Of a DNA stretch of 64,000 nucleotides, positions 18,584 to 29,518 are shown one piece after another; position 1 is the first letter of the stretch; each line of letters starts with the position of its first letter. The notes under the pieces are model-generated. The model made no database searches, was not told the DNA's origin, and saw only the letters and a program-made list of their open reading frames with translations. Position numbers and translations under genes: made by a program. Origin of the DNA: Allorhizobium paknamense (GTDB lineage: Bacteria > Pseudomonadota > Alphaproteobacteria > Rhizobiales > Rhizobiaceae). Location: positions 124,001-188,000 of the forward strand of contig NZ_JAUSWH010000008.1 of NCBI RefSeq assembly GCF_030815125.1. The letters are read 5' to 3'.

Positions 18584-19918
18584 TTATTCCGCAGGCTGGA
18601 TTGCAGCTTCCGGAACGGTGACTTCCTCCGGCAATTCTCCGGCCATGGCGGCGCGGAACTTGGTCTGGTCCAGTTCATTTTCCCAGCGTGCCACGACGAT
18701 GGTCGCAACCGCATTGCCGACGAAATTGGTCAGCGCGCGGCATTCCGACATGAAGCGGTCGATACCGAGAATGAGTGCCATGCCAGCAACCGGCACCGAG
18801 GGCACGACCGAAAGCGTGGCGGCCAGTGTGATAAAGCCGGCGCCCGTGATGCCTGCGGCACCCTTGGAGCTTAGCATCGCCACCAGCAGCAGCAGGATCT
18901 GATCCCCCAGCGACAGGTGAATATCGGTGGCCTGGGCGATGAAGAGCGCCGCCAGCGTCATGTAGATATTCGTGCCGTCAAGGTTGAAGGAGTAACCGGT
19001 TGGGATGACGAGGCCGACAACCGAGCGCTTGCAGCCGGCGCGTTCCATCTTCGCCATCAGGCCCGGCAGCGCCGCTTCGGAGGAGGAGGTGCCGAGAACC
19101 AGCAGCAATTCCTCCTTGATGTAGCGGATCAGGGCGAGAATGGAGAAGCCGTTATAGCGGGCAACAGCACCCAGAACCACCAGCACGAACAGCAGTGAGG
19201 TGACGTAGAAGGTGCCAATCAGGAAGGCCAGATTGGTAACCGAGCCGATGCCGTATTTGCCGATGGTGAAGGCCATGGCGCCGAAAGCGCCGATGGGGGC
19301 GGCCTTCATGAGAATGGCAACCAGCTTGAAGATCGGCGCCATCACGGCCTGCAGGAAATCGACGACCGGCTTGCCGGCATCGCCGACGATGGCGAGCGAA
19401 ATGCCGAACAGGACGGAGAAGAACAGAACCTGAAGAATGTCACCCTGAGCAAAAGCGCCGACAATGGTGTCGGGGATGATGTTCATCAGAAAGCCGGTGA
19501 TGGTGGAATCATGCGCCTTCTGGGCATAGGTGGCGACCGCCTTGCCGTCGAGCGTTGCTGGATCGATATGCATGCCAGCGCCCGGCTGCACGACATTCGA
19601 TACGATCATGCCGACGATGAGGGCAAGGGTTGAAAAGACGAGGAAGTAGATCATCGCCTTGCCCGCCACGCGGCCGACCTTCTTGAGGTCGGTCATGCCG
19701 GCAATGCCGGTGGCGACGGTCAGGAAAATCACCGGCGCGATGATCATCTTCACCAGCTTGATGAAGGCATCGCCCAAGGGCTTCAGGGATTCGCCCGTCG
19801 ACGGATAGTAATGACCGAGCAGAATGCCGGCGACGATGGCGACGAGCACCTGAAAGTAGAGGTGACGGTAAAAGGGAAGCTTGCCGCCGGTTGGGGCAGC
19901 GGGGGTGGAAATATGCAT
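18584..19918 (-). CDS. dctA: C4-dicarboxylate:H+/Na+ symporter DctA
   Basis: 444 residues of the DAACS family with about eight spans and two re-entrant loops: [24 protein letters not shown], the serine-rich loop [39 protein letters not shown] and [19 protein letters not shown]. It imports succinate, malate and fumarate and in rhizobia is essential for nitrogen fixation. It is divergent from dctBD, and the shared region holds a sigma-54 promoter and a DctD-type palindrome. The longer reading that starts upstream at 20045 is in another frame. Confidence 0.97.
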   Translation of the reverse strand: MHISTPAAPTGGKLPFYRHLYFQVLVAIVAGILLGHYYPSTGESLKPLGDAFIKLVKMIIAPVIFLTVATGIAGMTDLKKVGRVAGKAMIYFLVFSTLALIVGMIVSNVVQPGAGMHIDPATLDGKAVATYAQKAHDSTITGFLMNIIPDTIVGAFAQGDILQVLFFSVLFGISLAIVGDAGKPVVDFLQAVMAPIFKLVAILMKAAPIGAFGAMAFTIGKYGIGSVTNLAFLIGTFYVTSLLFVLVVLGAVARYNGFSILALIRYIKEELLLVLGTSSSEAALPGLMAKMERAGCKRSVVGLVIPTGYSFNLDGTNIYMTLAALFIAQATDIHLSLGDQILLLLVAMLSSKGAAGITGAGFITLAATLSVVPSVPVAGMALILGIDRFMSECRALTNFVGNAVATIVVARWENELDQTKFRAAMAGELPEEVTVPEAAIQPAE

Positions 19919-20007
19919 CGGATCCTCCGTAGACCCCCAACCGGCATCTGCCGGCCTCCCGGGGGAAATGGACTTTCAACATCCCTATGAATGTTTGTGG
20001 GAGTAAA

Positions 20008-20022
20008 GCAAGGGGTGTGCCA
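20008..20022 (-). promoter_or_regulatory. Sigma-54 (-24/-12) promoter of dctA
   Basis: Minus-strand sequence TGGCAC-ACCCC-TTGC is an exact match to TGGCAC-N5-TTGC. It lies 90-104 bases before the dctA ATG. The dctA genes of rhizobia are known to use sigma-54 with DctD. Confidence 0.9.
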
Positions 20023-20092
20023 AAGTTCTGCCCTTTCTCAAGCAATTGAAATACCTCGGAAATTCCCGGGCTTTTCGCAGTTTTGACGCAAT

Positions 20093-20112
20093 ATGTGCGG
20101 AATTCCGCACAT
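20093..20112. promoter_or_regulatory. DctD upstream activator site (perfect palindrome)
   Basis: A 20-base perfect palindrome, ATGTGCGG-AATT-CCGCACAT, centred about 80 bases upstream of the dctA -24 element. It resembles the DctD-binding sites described upstream of rhizobial dctA. A second, weaker half-similar site (CTCGGAAATTCCCGGG, 20055-20070) lies between it and the promoter. Confidence 0.8.
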
Positions 20113-20182
20113 TTATCTTGTCTTGTGTGCTGAAAGCTGCTCAGTTGACATCATGGTCACGGGAGAAAGACAGGCGGATACC

Positions 20183-22015
20183 ATGATCCGGCCAGAGGGA
20201 ATGTGGAGCAGGGCGCAGGCCTGGGCGATCTACGGTGCCTGCCTCATAGTGTTCCTGGCGCTTGGTTTTTATGGCGCGGGTCTTTACGCGGATCGCCTTT
20301 CGCTGGTCGATCTTGAGGGGCAGGCCCGTGACGACGCCAATTTGAAGGTCGCTCTTTTGCGGGCCGTGCTCGAAAGGCCGCGGTCTCTGCCGCTGTTGCT
20401 CTCTGAAGACCAGCAGGTTCTGGATGCGTTGACCGAGCGCACCCCGCAGGCCGTGCAACGGCTGAATGAAAAGCTGGAACGGCTGGTAACGGGCACCAGT
20501 GCGTCCGTTCTTTACGTCACCGATGTCAGTGGGCGGGCAATTGCGTCCAGCAATTGGCGTGAACCGCTGAGCTTCGTGGGTGTGGACTATTCTTTCCGGG
20601 ATTATTTTTCCAAGGCCATGGCCTTTGGCACCGCGGAGCATTTTGCCCTGGGCAGCATCAGTAAGCGTCCGGGGCTCTATATTTCGCGGCGGGTCGGCGC
20701 AGAGCAGGGTGCGCTGGGGGTCGTGGTCGTCAAGACCGAGTTCGATCAATTGGAGACGGACTGGCGGGAAGCCACACGCTCTGCCTTCGTCACCGATGCC
20801 AATGGCGTGGTGCTGATTTCCAGCATTCCCTCCTGGCGGTTCATGACCCTGTCCCGTCTGGCTCCGGAGCAACTGGCCTCCATTCGTGAAAGTCTGCAAT
20901 TCGGCGATGCGCCGCTTCGGCCGCTGCCGATCAATCATGTCGAGCCGGCAGGGGATGAGGTGTTTCTCGTCCGGTCGGTTTTTCCCGGTGATATTCCCGC
21001 CCAGTACCTGCATCTCGCCGTCCCTGTTCCAAGTACCGTGTGGAGCCTGAATTATCTGGTGCCGACAGAGCCAACGCTTGGGTCCGCCGAGCGGGAAATG
21101 CGGCTGATCACGCTTGCGGTCCAGGTGCCGGTGGCGGCGTTTTTCGCGCTTCTGCTCTGGCGGCGGCAGGCCAGCCTTGCCCGGATGGCGAAGGCGCGGT
21201 CCGACCGGCTGGAGCTGGAACGGCGGGTGGAGGAGCGGACGCGCGATCTCTCCCAGGCGCGAGATCGGCTGGAGGCTGAAATGACCGGCCACAGGGCGAC
21301 GGAAGCGCGGCTACAGGTGGTGCAGCAGGAACTGGTGCAGGCCAACCGTCTTGCCATTCTGGGTCAGGTGGCGGCGGGTGTCGCCCACGAGATCAATCAG
21401 CCGCTGGCGACTATTCGCGCCTATGCGGAAAACGCGCAGGTTTTTCTGCAGCGCCAGCAGACGGCGCCTGTCTCCGAGAATCTCGGGGCCATAGCGCGCC
21501 TCACTGAACGCATCGGCACCATTACCGATGAATTGAAGGCTTTTGCCCGCAAGGGCCGCACGGCGCCAGAACCCGTTCTGCTGCGGGAGGTTATCGAGGG
21601 GGCGGTGGTGCTGCTCAGAAGCCGTTTTGCCGGGCGGCTGGAGGCGCTGGTCATCCACCAGCCGCCTGCGGACCTTGCGGTAAGGGGGAACCGTATCCGG
21701 CTGGAACAGGTGCTCATCAACCTGTTTCAGAACGCTCTGGAGGCTCTTGAAAACCGTAGCGATGCGCGTGTCGAAGTGTCGGCGGCGGTCAGCGGATCCG
21801 AGGTGGTGATCAGCGTTCGGGACAATGGTCCCGGCATTGCCGAGGAGATCAGGCCGCATCTGTTTGCGCCGTTCAACACCTCGAAAGACAAGGGGCTTGG
21901 CCTCGGCCTCGTCATTTCCAAGGATATTATCGGGGATTATGGCGGCAGGCTGGAGGTCGAAAGCGATACCCTTGGAACCTGTTTTACCATTCATCTGCCG
22001 AAGGCTGAACCATGA
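20183..22015 (+). CDS. dctB: C4-dicarboxylate sensor histidine kinase DctB
   Basis: 610 residues from the ATG at 20183. Earlier in-frame ATGs at 20093 and 20153 exist, but the first lies inside the DctD palindrome. Two spans (residues about 12-34 and 305-325) enclose a double-PAS periplasmic sensor ([45 protein letters not shown]). A coiled coil and the H-box [20 protein letters not shown] (H402) follow, then an HATPase domain with [17 protein letters not shown] and [12 protein letters not shown]. It senses periplasmic dicarboxylates together with DctA and phosphorylates DctD. Its stop overlaps the dctD start. Confidence 0.94.
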   Translation: MIRPEGMWSRAQAWAIYGACLIVFLALGFYGAGLYADRLSLVDLEGQARDDANLKVALLRAVLERPRSLPLLLSEDQQVLDALTERTPQAVQRLNEKLERLVTGTSASVLYVTDVSGRAIASSNWREPLSFVGVDYSFRDYFSKAMAFGTAEHFALGSISKRPGLYISRRVGAEQGALGVVVVKTEFDQLETDWREATRSAFVTDANGVVLISSIPSWRFMTLSRLAPEQLASIRESLQFGDAPLRPLPINHVEPAGDEVFLVRSVFPGDIPAQYLHLAVPVPSTVWSLNYLVPTEPTLGSAEREMRLITLAVQVPVAAFFALLLWRRQASLARMAKARSDRLELERRVEERTRDLSQARDRLEAEMTGHRATEARLQVVQQELVQANRLAILGQVAAGVAHEINQPLATIRAYAENAQVFLQRQQTAPVSENLGAIARLTERIGTITDELKAFARKGRTAPEPVLLREVIEGAVVLLRSRFAGRLEALVIHQPPADLAVRGNRIRLEQVLINLFQNALEALENRSDARVEVSAAVSGSEVVISVRDNGPGIAEEIRPHLFAPFNTSKDKGLGLGLVISKDIIGDYGGRLEVESDTLGTCFTIHLPKAEP

Positions 22016-23364
22016 GTGACATGCCCTCCGTCATCCTGATCGATAATGACCGCGACCTGCTGATGGCAACGCGTCAGACCTTGGATCTGGCCGGTTTTGA
22101 CGTCTTATCCTTCGATCATCCGCTGGAAGCCTTGAAGGTCATTCATGCCGATTTCGGTGGGGTGGTGGTTTCGGATATTCGCATGCCGCACATGGATGGC
22201 CTGGAGCTTTTTGCCCGGGTTAGGACACTGGATCCCGAATTGCCGGTGATCCTGGTAACCGGCCATGGCGATATTGCCATGGCGGTCGAGGCGATCAAGT
22301 CCGGCGCCTATGACTTCATCACCAAGCCTTTTTCCACGGATCGGCTGGCGCAGACGGTGCACAGAGCCGCTGAAATGCGCCGCCTGATCATGGAAAATCG
22401 CAGACTGCGCCATGCCGCGGAGGCGGCACAGGAGGGGCTGCCGCTGATCGGCCAAACTCCCGCCATGGAGCGGCTGCGGCGAACGCTCCGCCAGATTGCC
22501 GATACCGATGTGGATGTGCTGGTGGTGGGCGAAACCGGCAGTGGCAAGGAGGTCGTCGCCAGCCTGCTGCATCAGTGGAGCCGCCGCGCCAAGGGCAATT
22601 TCGTGGCCCTCAATTGTGGCACCCTGCCGGAGAGCATGATTGAAAGCGAGCTGTTCGGCCATGAGCCGGGCGCCTTCACCGGAGCGCAGAAAAAGCGCGT
22701 GGGCCGGATCGAGCATGCGAGTGGCGGCACGCTGTTTCTCGATGAGATCGAGAGCATGCCGCTTTCCACCCAGGTGCAGATGTTGCGCGTGCTGGAAATG
22801 CGCGAGGTGACGCCGCTGGGGACCAATGAGGTGCGCCCGGTGGATCTGCGGGTTGTGGCGGCGGCCAAGATCGATCTTGGCAATCCGTCCGAGCGGGGTG
22901 ATTTCCGTGAAGACCTCTATTATCGTCTGAACGTGGTGACGCTGACCATTCCGCCGCTGAGGGAGCGGAAGCCGGACGTGCCGCTGCTCTTCGCGCATTT
23001 TGCCGAGCGGGCGGCGCAGCGGTTCCGCCGCGATGTGCCGCCGCTGACCCGCGCGCTGGAGCGCTACATGTTTGAGCACGATTGGCCCGGCAATGTGCGG
23101 GAGCTTTCGCACTTTGCCGAACGGTGTGTTCTGGGTTTGGATATGCCGGAGGCGGCTCCCGTGCCGGGCTTATCTGAAACGGACGGCCCGTCGCTGCCGG
23201 AGCGGGTCGATCTTTATGAAGCAGGTCTTATTCGCGAAACGTTACGCAGTTTCGACGGTGACGTTCGCCGCACGCTTGAGGCGCTGAAAATTCCGCGCAA
23301 GACCTTTTACGACAAGCTGCAACGCCATGGAATCGTGAGAAAGGACTTCCTTGAGAATGGGTGA
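22012..23364 (+). CDS. dctD: C4-dicarboxylate response regulator DctD (sigma-54 activator)
   Basis: 450 residues. Receiver domain with D55 in [16 protein letters not shown]+ domain with Walker A GETGSGKE, the sigma-54 contact loop GAFTGA, Walker [11 protein letters not shown] and the arginine-finger region [12 protein letters not shown]; then a Fis-type helix-turn-helix at the end ([25 protein letters not shown]). It overlaps dctB by four bases (ATGA). It activates the dctA promoter at 20008-20022 through the palindrome at 20093. Confidence 0.96.
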   Translation: MSDMPSVILIDNDRDLLMATRQTLDLAGFDVLSFDHPLEALKVIHADFGGVVVSDIRMPHMDGLELFARVRTLDPELPVILVTGHGDIAMAVEAIKSGAYDFITKPFSTDRLAQTVHRAAEMRRLIMENRRLRHAAEAAQEGLPLIGQTPAMERLRRTLRQIADTDVDVLVVGETGSGKEVVASLLHQWSRRAKGNFVALNCGTLPESMIESELFGHEPGAFTGAQKKRVGRIEHASGGTLFLDEIESMPLSTQVQMLRVLEMREVTPLGTNEVRPVDLRVVAAAKIDLGNPSERGDFREDLYYRLNVVTLTIPPLRERKPDVPLLFAHFAERAAQRFRRDVPPLTRALERYMFEHDWPGNVRELSHFAERCVLGLDMPEAAPVPGLSETDGPSLPERVDLYEAGLIRETLRSFDGDVRRTLEALKIPRKTFYDKLQRHGIVRKDFLENG

Positions 23365-23367
23365 GGT

Positions 23368-24054
23368 TCAGGGCTTGATCGAGGCCAATGTCACGCTGAC
23401 AATATGTTCGCCCCACGCTTCCAGCGCCTCCTGCTGAAACAGATCGCGACCGAAGATCGTTGAAATCGTATGGCGATTGTTGAGATAGAAGAAGCCGAGG
23501 GCGGCAATGGTCATGTAAACGGAGAGCGGATCGATGTCCGGGCGAAACACGCCGCTTTTGGCGCCACGATCCAGCACCGACGATAATTCGCCGATAAAAT
23601 GCGAATGCATGGCAGCCAGCGTTTTCGAACGCTTCAGATGCTGGGCCTTCAGGAGATTTTCCGTGGCCAGAAGGCTTAAGAATTCGGGGTGATTGAGGAA
23701 ATATCGCCAGGTGAACAGCGCAAGGTCGCGCATGGCCTGCAACGGATCGCGATGGGCAAGATCAAGGCCCTTTTCCGCCTGACGGATGGCGCCGTAAATG
23801 CTTTCCAGCACCGCGAGGTAAAGCGCCTCCTTGTCCCCGAAATAATGGTAGAGCATGCGTTTATTGGTGCAGGCGCGGGCCGCAATCGCATCTACGCGCG
23901 CACCGCCATAGCCGTGGTGTGAAAACTCCTCCACAGCGGCGGCCAGAATGGCCGCGCGGGTAGCTCTCGGATCGCGCAGCAGCCTGCGTCCCGGCGTCGG
24001 CGGGGCTGATGCAGGCGGCGCAGCGTCGCCATTTGTCTTCAGGTTGTCGGTCAT
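23368..24054 (-). CDS. TetR family transcriptional regulator
   Basis: 228 residues. After a proline-rich head the HTH reads ILAAAVEEFSHHGYGGARVDAIAARACTNKRMLYHYFGDKEALYLAVL; the rest is an all-helical ligand-binding domain. It is divergent from the carbohydrate ABC operon starting at 24233, with a TAACC-AAAC-GGTTA inverted repeat between them, so I infer it controls that operon. It ends three bases from dctD, convergent with it and without a visible terminator. Confidence 0.88.
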   Translation of the reverse strand: MTDNLKTNGDAAPPASAPPTPGRRLLRDPRATRAAILAAAVEEFSHHGYGGARVDAIAARACTNKRMLYHYFGDKEALYLAVLESIYGAIRQAEKGLDLAHRDPLQAMRDLALFTWRYFLNHPEFLSLLATENLLKAQHLKRSKTLAAMHSHFIGELSSVLDRGAKSGVFRPDIDPLSVYMTIAALGFFYLNNRHTISTIFGRDLFQQEALEAWGEHIVSVTLASIKP

Positions 24055-24165
24055 GCCCTTCTGACCTTATCCACAGAGATTGCCCCCGCATCCTGGCCGA
24101 TGATTACGCAGCCCCATGTTGACCAGAATGTGGCTTGACAGCTTCATTATTTGCCGACAGTTTTG

Positions 24166-24179
24166 TAACCAAACGGTTA
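24166..24179. promoter_or_regulatory. Candidate TetR-type operator
   Basis: Inverted repeat TAACC-AAAC-GGTTA in the 178-base divergent gap, 54 bases before the start of the substrate-binding gene. A TTGACA hexamer lies at 24135-24140, just upstream, so binding here would block the operon promoter. Confidence 0.4.
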
Positions 24180-24232
24180 TTTGTCGCAAGACAATTCGCA
24201 AGTTCATCTGGACAACTGGGGAGGAGACCAGG

Positions 24233-25516
24233 ATGACACTGACGACGAACCGCCGTGGCATGCTTTTGGGAGGAGCTGCTACCTTGGGTTGCTTTTTGGC
24301 TGGGCGTGCGCTTGCTCAGTCTGAAACGCGGTTACGCTTCCTGTGGTGGGGGTCCAAGGAGCGTTCCGATCGCACCTATGCCGCCATCAACGCTTATCAG
24401 GCGAAAAATGCCGGGACCAGGATCGAGGGCGAATCCTTCGGCTGGGATAATTACTGGACGCGGCTGGCGACCCAGACGGCGGGCGGCAATGCTCCCGATC
24501 TGATCCAGATGGATTATCGCTACATCTTTGAGTATGCGCGGCGAAATTCGCTTCTCGACCTCACGCCCCACATGGGCAAGGGCTTGACGATCGATGATTT
24601 TGGCGCGGCCAATATCAATTCCGGCAAGGTGGACGGCAAGCTTTACGGCGTCAACCTGGGTGTGAACTCGTCCATCATGCTGTTCAACCGCACCGCCTGG
24701 GAAGAGGCTGGCGTCGAGCCGCCGCATGACGACATGAGCTGGGACGATTTTACCGCCGCCTGCGTCAAGCTGACAGAAGCCAAAAAGCGGCGGGCCTTTT
24801 ACGGCACGCAGGATGGCAGCGGTCTGGAGCCGACGCTGGAATGCTGGCTGCGCCAGCGAGGTAAGGCGCTCTATTCTCCAAGCGGAGATGTTGCGTTTAC
24901 CGCCGCCGACATGACCGACTGGTTCAAGATGTGGGCGGAGATGCGCAAGGCCAAGGCCTGCGTGCCACCGGATGCGCAGGCTCTTGATCAATTGACCATC
25001 GAAACCAGCATGGTGGCGCTTGGCAAGGCGGCTGTGGCTTTTGCCCATTCCAACCAGTTCATCGGTCATCAGGCCATCAGCAAGGAAAAGCTGGGCCTGA
25101 CCAGCTATCCGCTGACGCCGGGCGGCAAGCCCGGACAGTACCTGAAGCCGTCCATGATGGTCTCTTTGTCGGCGCAGACAAAGAACCCGGATGCTGCGGT
25201 GGCGCTGATCAATTTCCTGGTGGAAGATCCGGAAGCTGCAAAGATCCTTGGCGTGGAGCGCGGCGTTCCGGCATCGGAGAAAATCCGCAATGGTCTGACG
25301 TCCAGCTTGAGCGACAATGAACAGCAGGTCGTTGCCTATATCGATCGGCTGACGCCCAAGGTTGGCGCCCTGCCGCCGCCGCCGCCGAATGGCGCGGGCG
25401 AAAACCAGTTCATGCTGAAAAAGATTGCCGAGGAAGTTGCCTTCGGCAAGACCAAGCCGGAAGACGGCGCGGCAAAGTTCGTTGAGCAGGCCGCCGCCAA
25501 TATCAAGCGAGGCTGA
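24233..25516 (+). CDS. Carbohydrate ABC transporter substrate-binding protein (CUT1, Tat-like signal)
   Basis: 427 residues from the ATG at 24233, nine bases after GAGGAG. The signal peptide MTLTTNRRGMLLGGAATLGC has a twin-arginine-like RRGMLL and ends at ALAQ, suggesting folded export by Tat. The mature protein is a family 1 extracellular solute-binding protein (RFLWWGSKERSDRTYAAINAYQAKN, GGNAPDLIQMDYRYIFEYARR, PDAAVALINFLVEDPEAAK). It delivers a sugar or sugar derivative to the two permeases encoded next. The ligand is not evident. Confidence 0.88.
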   Translation: MTLTTNRRGMLLGGAATLGCFLAGRALAQSETRLRFLWWGSKERSDRTYAAINAYQAKNAGTRIEGESFGWDNYWTRLATQTAGGNAPDLIQMDYRYIFEYARRNSLLDLTPHMGKGLTIDDFGAANINSGKVDGKLYGVNLGVNSSIMLFNRTAWEEAGVEPPHDDMSWDDFTAACVKLTEAKKRRAFYGTQDGSGLEPTLECWLRQRGKALYSPSGDVAFTAADMTDWFKMWAEMRKAKACVPPDAQALDQLTIETSMVALGKAAVAFAHSNQFIGHQAISKEKLGLTSYPLTPGGKPGQYLKPSMMVSLSAQTKNPDAAVALINFLVEDPEAAKILGVERGVPASEKIRNGLTSSLSDNEQQVVAYIDRLTPKVGALPPPPPNGAGENQFMLKKIAEEVAFGKTKPEDGAAKFVEQAAANIKRG

Positions 25517-25520
25517 GCGC

Positions 25521-26492
25521 GTGAGCCAGATCAGAAGCAATGCAGCCGGTGTCATTGACACCGGCAAGGCTGCCTCGCCACCATTGAAGGCGGTAGATAC
25601 GCCCCTCCAGGCGGCCTTGCGGCGCAATGCGCCCGGCTATCTCTTTCTTCTTCCCTGGTTTGTCGGTTTTTTCGGGCTGACGCTCGGTCCGGCGATTGCC
25701 TCTCTTTATCTTTCACTGACGGATTACAATCTGCTGCAGTCACCGAACTTCGTTGGTCTTGCAAATTATGCCCGCATTGCCACGGCGGATGACAAGTTTG
25801 CCACCTCGCTGCATGTGACGCTGGTCTATGTGGTTCTGTCGGTGCCGCTCAAGCTGGTCTTCGCCCTGCTGGTGGCGCTGCTGCTCAATCGCGGTATTCG
25901 CGGGCTACCGGTCTACCGGGCGATTTTCTACCTGCCGTCGCTGCTGGGCGCCAGCGTTGCGATCTCCATCCTCTGGCGGCAATTGTTCGACGGTGACGGG
26001 GTGGTCAACATCCTGCTGTGGAACCTCTTCGGTATCGAAGGTCCAAGCTGGATTTCCAATCCGGACACCTCGCTCTACACATTGGTGGTGCTGGCAATCT
26101 GGCAATTCGGTTCACCGATGATCATTTTCCTCGCTGGCCTGCGGCAGATCCCCGTCGACCTTTATGAAGCGGCCAATCTGGATGGCGCCTCAAAAATCCG
26201 CATCTTCTACAAGATTACCCTGCCATTGCTGACGCCGGTGATTTTCTTCAATGCGGTGGTGCAGACCATCGATGCCTTCAAGGCCTTTACACCGGCCTAT
26301 ATCATCTCATCCGGCACCGGTGGGCCGATCGATTCCACGCTTTTCTACACGCTCTATCTCTATCAGGAAGCCTTTGGCTATTTCCGTATGGGATATGCGG
26401 CGGCGCTGGCCTGGATCCTGGTGGTGATCATCGCGCTGTTCACGGCCTTTTCCTTCCTGACCTCACGCTATTGGGTGCATTACGATGACTGA
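25521..26492 (+). CDS. ABC sugar permease (MalF type)
   Basis: 323 residues from the GTG at 25521, four bases after the binding-protein stop. Six membrane spans, beginning APGYLFLLPWFVGFFGLTLGPAIASLYLSLTDY. The EAA loop reads EAANLDGASKIRIFYKITLPLLTPVIFF. It overlaps the next permease gene by eight bases. Confidence 0.9.
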   Translation: MSQIRSNAAGVIDTGKAASPPLKAVDTPLQAALRRNAPGYLFLLPWFVGFFGLTLGPAIASLYLSLTDYNLLQSPNFVGLANYARIATADDKFATSLHVTLVYVVLSVPLKLVFALLVALLLNRGIRGLPVYRAIFYLPSLLGASVAISILWRQLFDGDGVVNILLWNLFGIEGPSWISNPDTSLYTLVVLAIWQFGSPMIIFLAGLRQIPVDLYEAANLDGASKIRIFYKITLPLLTPVIFFNAVVQTIDAFKAFTPAYIISSGTGGPIDSTLFYTLYLYQEAFGYFRMGYAAALAWILVVIIALFTAFSFLTSRYWVHYDD

Positions 26493-27369
26493 CGCTCTCC
26501 TGACACCAGCAGGGCCGGATCACGCCCCGGAGGAGGGCAGGCCCTGGTATCTGTCCCTGTTGATCCATGCCGGATTGATCGCTGCCTCCGTCGTCATGCT
26601 CTATCCGCTGTTGTGGATGCTGGCGGGGTCGGTGAAGGACCAGAGCGAAATCTTCGGTCAGGCATCGCTTCTACCGGAAAAATGGGATTTCACCGCCTAT
26701 ACGCGCGGCTGGAGCGGCATGACCGTGTCCTTCGGCACTTATTTCTGGAATTCGCTGGTGATTGCCGTGCTCTCGGTCATCGGCAATGTACTGTCCTGCT
26801 CGCTGGCGGCCTTCGCCTTTGCGCGGCTGCAGTTCTGGGGGCGGAATTTTTGGTTCGCCCTGATGCTGGGCACGCTGATGCTGCCCTATCACGTCACGCT
26901 CATTCCGCAATATGTGCTGTTTCTGAAGCTGGGCTGGATCAACACCATCCTGCCGCTGGTCGTACCGAAATTCCTGGCGGTGGATGCGTTTTTCATCTTC
27001 CTGATGGTGCAATTCTTTCGCGGCATTCCGCGCGAACTGGATGAGGCGGCGATGATGGACGGCTGCAGCCCCTGGCGCATCTATTTCCGCATCATGCTGC
27101 CGCTGTCGCTGCCAGTGCTGGCGACGGCTGCCATCTTTTCCTTCATCTGGACCTGGGACGATTTCTTCGGTCCGCTGATCTATCTGAGCAATTCCGGCTC
27201 CTACACGGTGCAATTGGGGCTGCGGTCCTTCGTCGACTCCACTGGCAATTCCGACTGGAGCGGCTTGTTTGCCATGTCCAATCTCTCTCTCATTCCGGTG
27301 TTTCTGATCTTCCTCTTCTTCCAGCGCCTGCTGATCGAGGGAATTGCGACTGCCGGTCTGAAACGCTGA
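26485..27369 (+). CDS. ABC sugar permease (MalG type)
   Basis: 294 residues, six spans, with LLIHAGLIAASVVMLYPLLWMLAGSVKD at the start and the EAA loop ELDEAAMMDGCSPWRIYFRIMLPLSLPVL. It pairs with the preceding permease in the membrane channel. The short gap of 23 bases to the next gene indicates one operon. Confidence 0.9.
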   Translation: MTDALLTPAGPDHAPEEGRPWYLSLLIHAGLIAASVVMLYPLLWMLAGSVKDQSEIFGQASLLPEKWDFTAYTRGWSGMTVSFGTYFWNSLVIAVLSVIGNVLSCSLAAFAFARLQFWGRNFWFALMLGTLMLPYHVTLIPQYVLFLKLGWINTILPLVVPKFLAVDAFFIFLMVQFFRGIPRELDEAAMMDGCSPWRIYFRIMLPLSLPVLATAAIFSFIWTWDDFFGPLIYLSNSGSYTVQLGLRSFVDSTGNSDWSGLFAMSNLSLIPVFLIFLFFQRLLIEGIATAGLKR

Positions 27370-27392
27370 TTGTCACTTTCAGGGATGTTTTC

Positions 27393-28403
27393 ATGAGTTC
27401 TCTTCGTTTTGCGGTCATTGGTATCGATCACGATCATATTTTCGGGCAGGTGCAGTCGATGCTGTCGGCGGGCGCGGAACTGGTCGGGTATCATGCCGAT
27501 GACAATGACCTGACGCGCCGTTTTGCCGAGACCTATCCCGATAGTCCGCGCGTCAGCGACAAGCGGCGGCTGCTGGAGGATGAAACCGTCGCGCTCATCG
27601 TCAGCGCCGCCGTTCCCGCCGACAGGGCGGCGATTGCCGTCGAAGCCATGCGTCATGGCAAGGATGTGATGGTGGACAAGCCGGGCGTGACAAGTTTCGA
27701 ACAGCTTGCCGAGGTCAAGGCCGTTCAGGCAGAAACGGGGCGCATTTTCTCCATCTGCTATTCCGAACATTTCGAGACGGGCTCGACCGTCAAGGCCGGT
27801 GAACTCGTGCAGGCGGGCGCGATTGGCGACGTTATCCACACCACGGGGATCGGGCCGCACCGGTTGCGCAAGCCTCAGCGTCCCGGCTGGTTTTTCGAGC
27901 GGCAGCGCTATGGCGGCATTCTCTGCGATATCGCGTCGCATCAATGCGAGCAGTTTCTGTTTTTCACCAACAGTCTCGATGCCGAAGTGCTCTCCGCCAC
28001 CGTTGCCAACCGTGCCAATCAGGATAAGCCCGGCCTCCAGGATTACGGCGACATTCACCTGCGGACGGGCAGCGCCACAGGCTATATCCGGGTGGACTGG
28101 TTCACGCCGGATGGCCTGCCGGTCTGGGGTGATGGGCGCTTGTTCATCCTTGGGACCGAAGGCACCATCGAGCTTCGCAAATATATCGATGTCGAAGGGC
28201 GGCCCGGCAAGGATCACCTTTTTCTGACAGATCGAAAGGGGACGCGCCATATCGATTGCTCCGGCGTTGAATTGCCTTACGGACGGCAATTGCTCGCCGA
28301 TATTCGGGACCGGACCGAAACGGCCATGCCGCAGGCCCGCTGCTTCAAGGCCATGGAACTGGCGCTGACCGCCCAGCGGCTGGCCGAACAGGGCAGGGGG
28401 TAA
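27393..28403 (+). CDS. Gfo/Idh/MocA family oxidoreductase (first of a tandem pair)
   Basis: 336 residues. The N-terminal Rossmann fold starts FAVIGIDHDHIFGQ, where the usual GxGxxG is replaced by GIDHDH, an unusual cofactor loop. The family Lys is in MVDKPG (EKP in most members). The C-terminal domain has GGILCDIASHQCEQFLFF, with Asp and His at the usual catalytic positions. The expected reaction is NAD(P)-dependent oxidation or reduction of a sugar, polyol or sugar acid. It is followed six bases later by a second, clearly different member, so the two may act in sequence. Confidence 0.85.
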   Translation: MSSLRFAVIGIDHDHIFGQVQSMLSAGAELVGYHADDNDLTRRFAETYPDSPRVSDKRRLLEDETVALIVSAAVPADRAAIAVEAMRHGKDVMVDKPGVTSFEQLAEVKAVQAETGRIFSICYSEHFETGSTVKAGELVQAGAIGDVIHTTGIGPHRLRKPQRPGWFFERQRYGGILCDIASHQCEQFLFFTNSLDAEVLSATVANRANQDKPGLQDYGDIHLRTGSATGYIRVDWFTPDGLPVWGDGRLFILGTEGTIELRKYIDVEGRPGKDHLFLTDRKGTRHIDCSGVELPYGRQLLADIRDRTETAMPQARCFKAMELALTAQRLAEQGRG

Positions 28404-28409
28404 GCAATC

Positions 28410-29480
<1,071 letters not shown>

Positions 29481-29518
29481 CCGCACATCCCGTTCAGGCT
29501 AACCGCAGGGAGGCATCG

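Noticed and set aside
16828-18714. A 628-residue minus-strand frame opposite the GH16 gene
   Set aside because: Lacks motifs, crosses the dctA end and a terminator, and mirrors the real glycanase gene.
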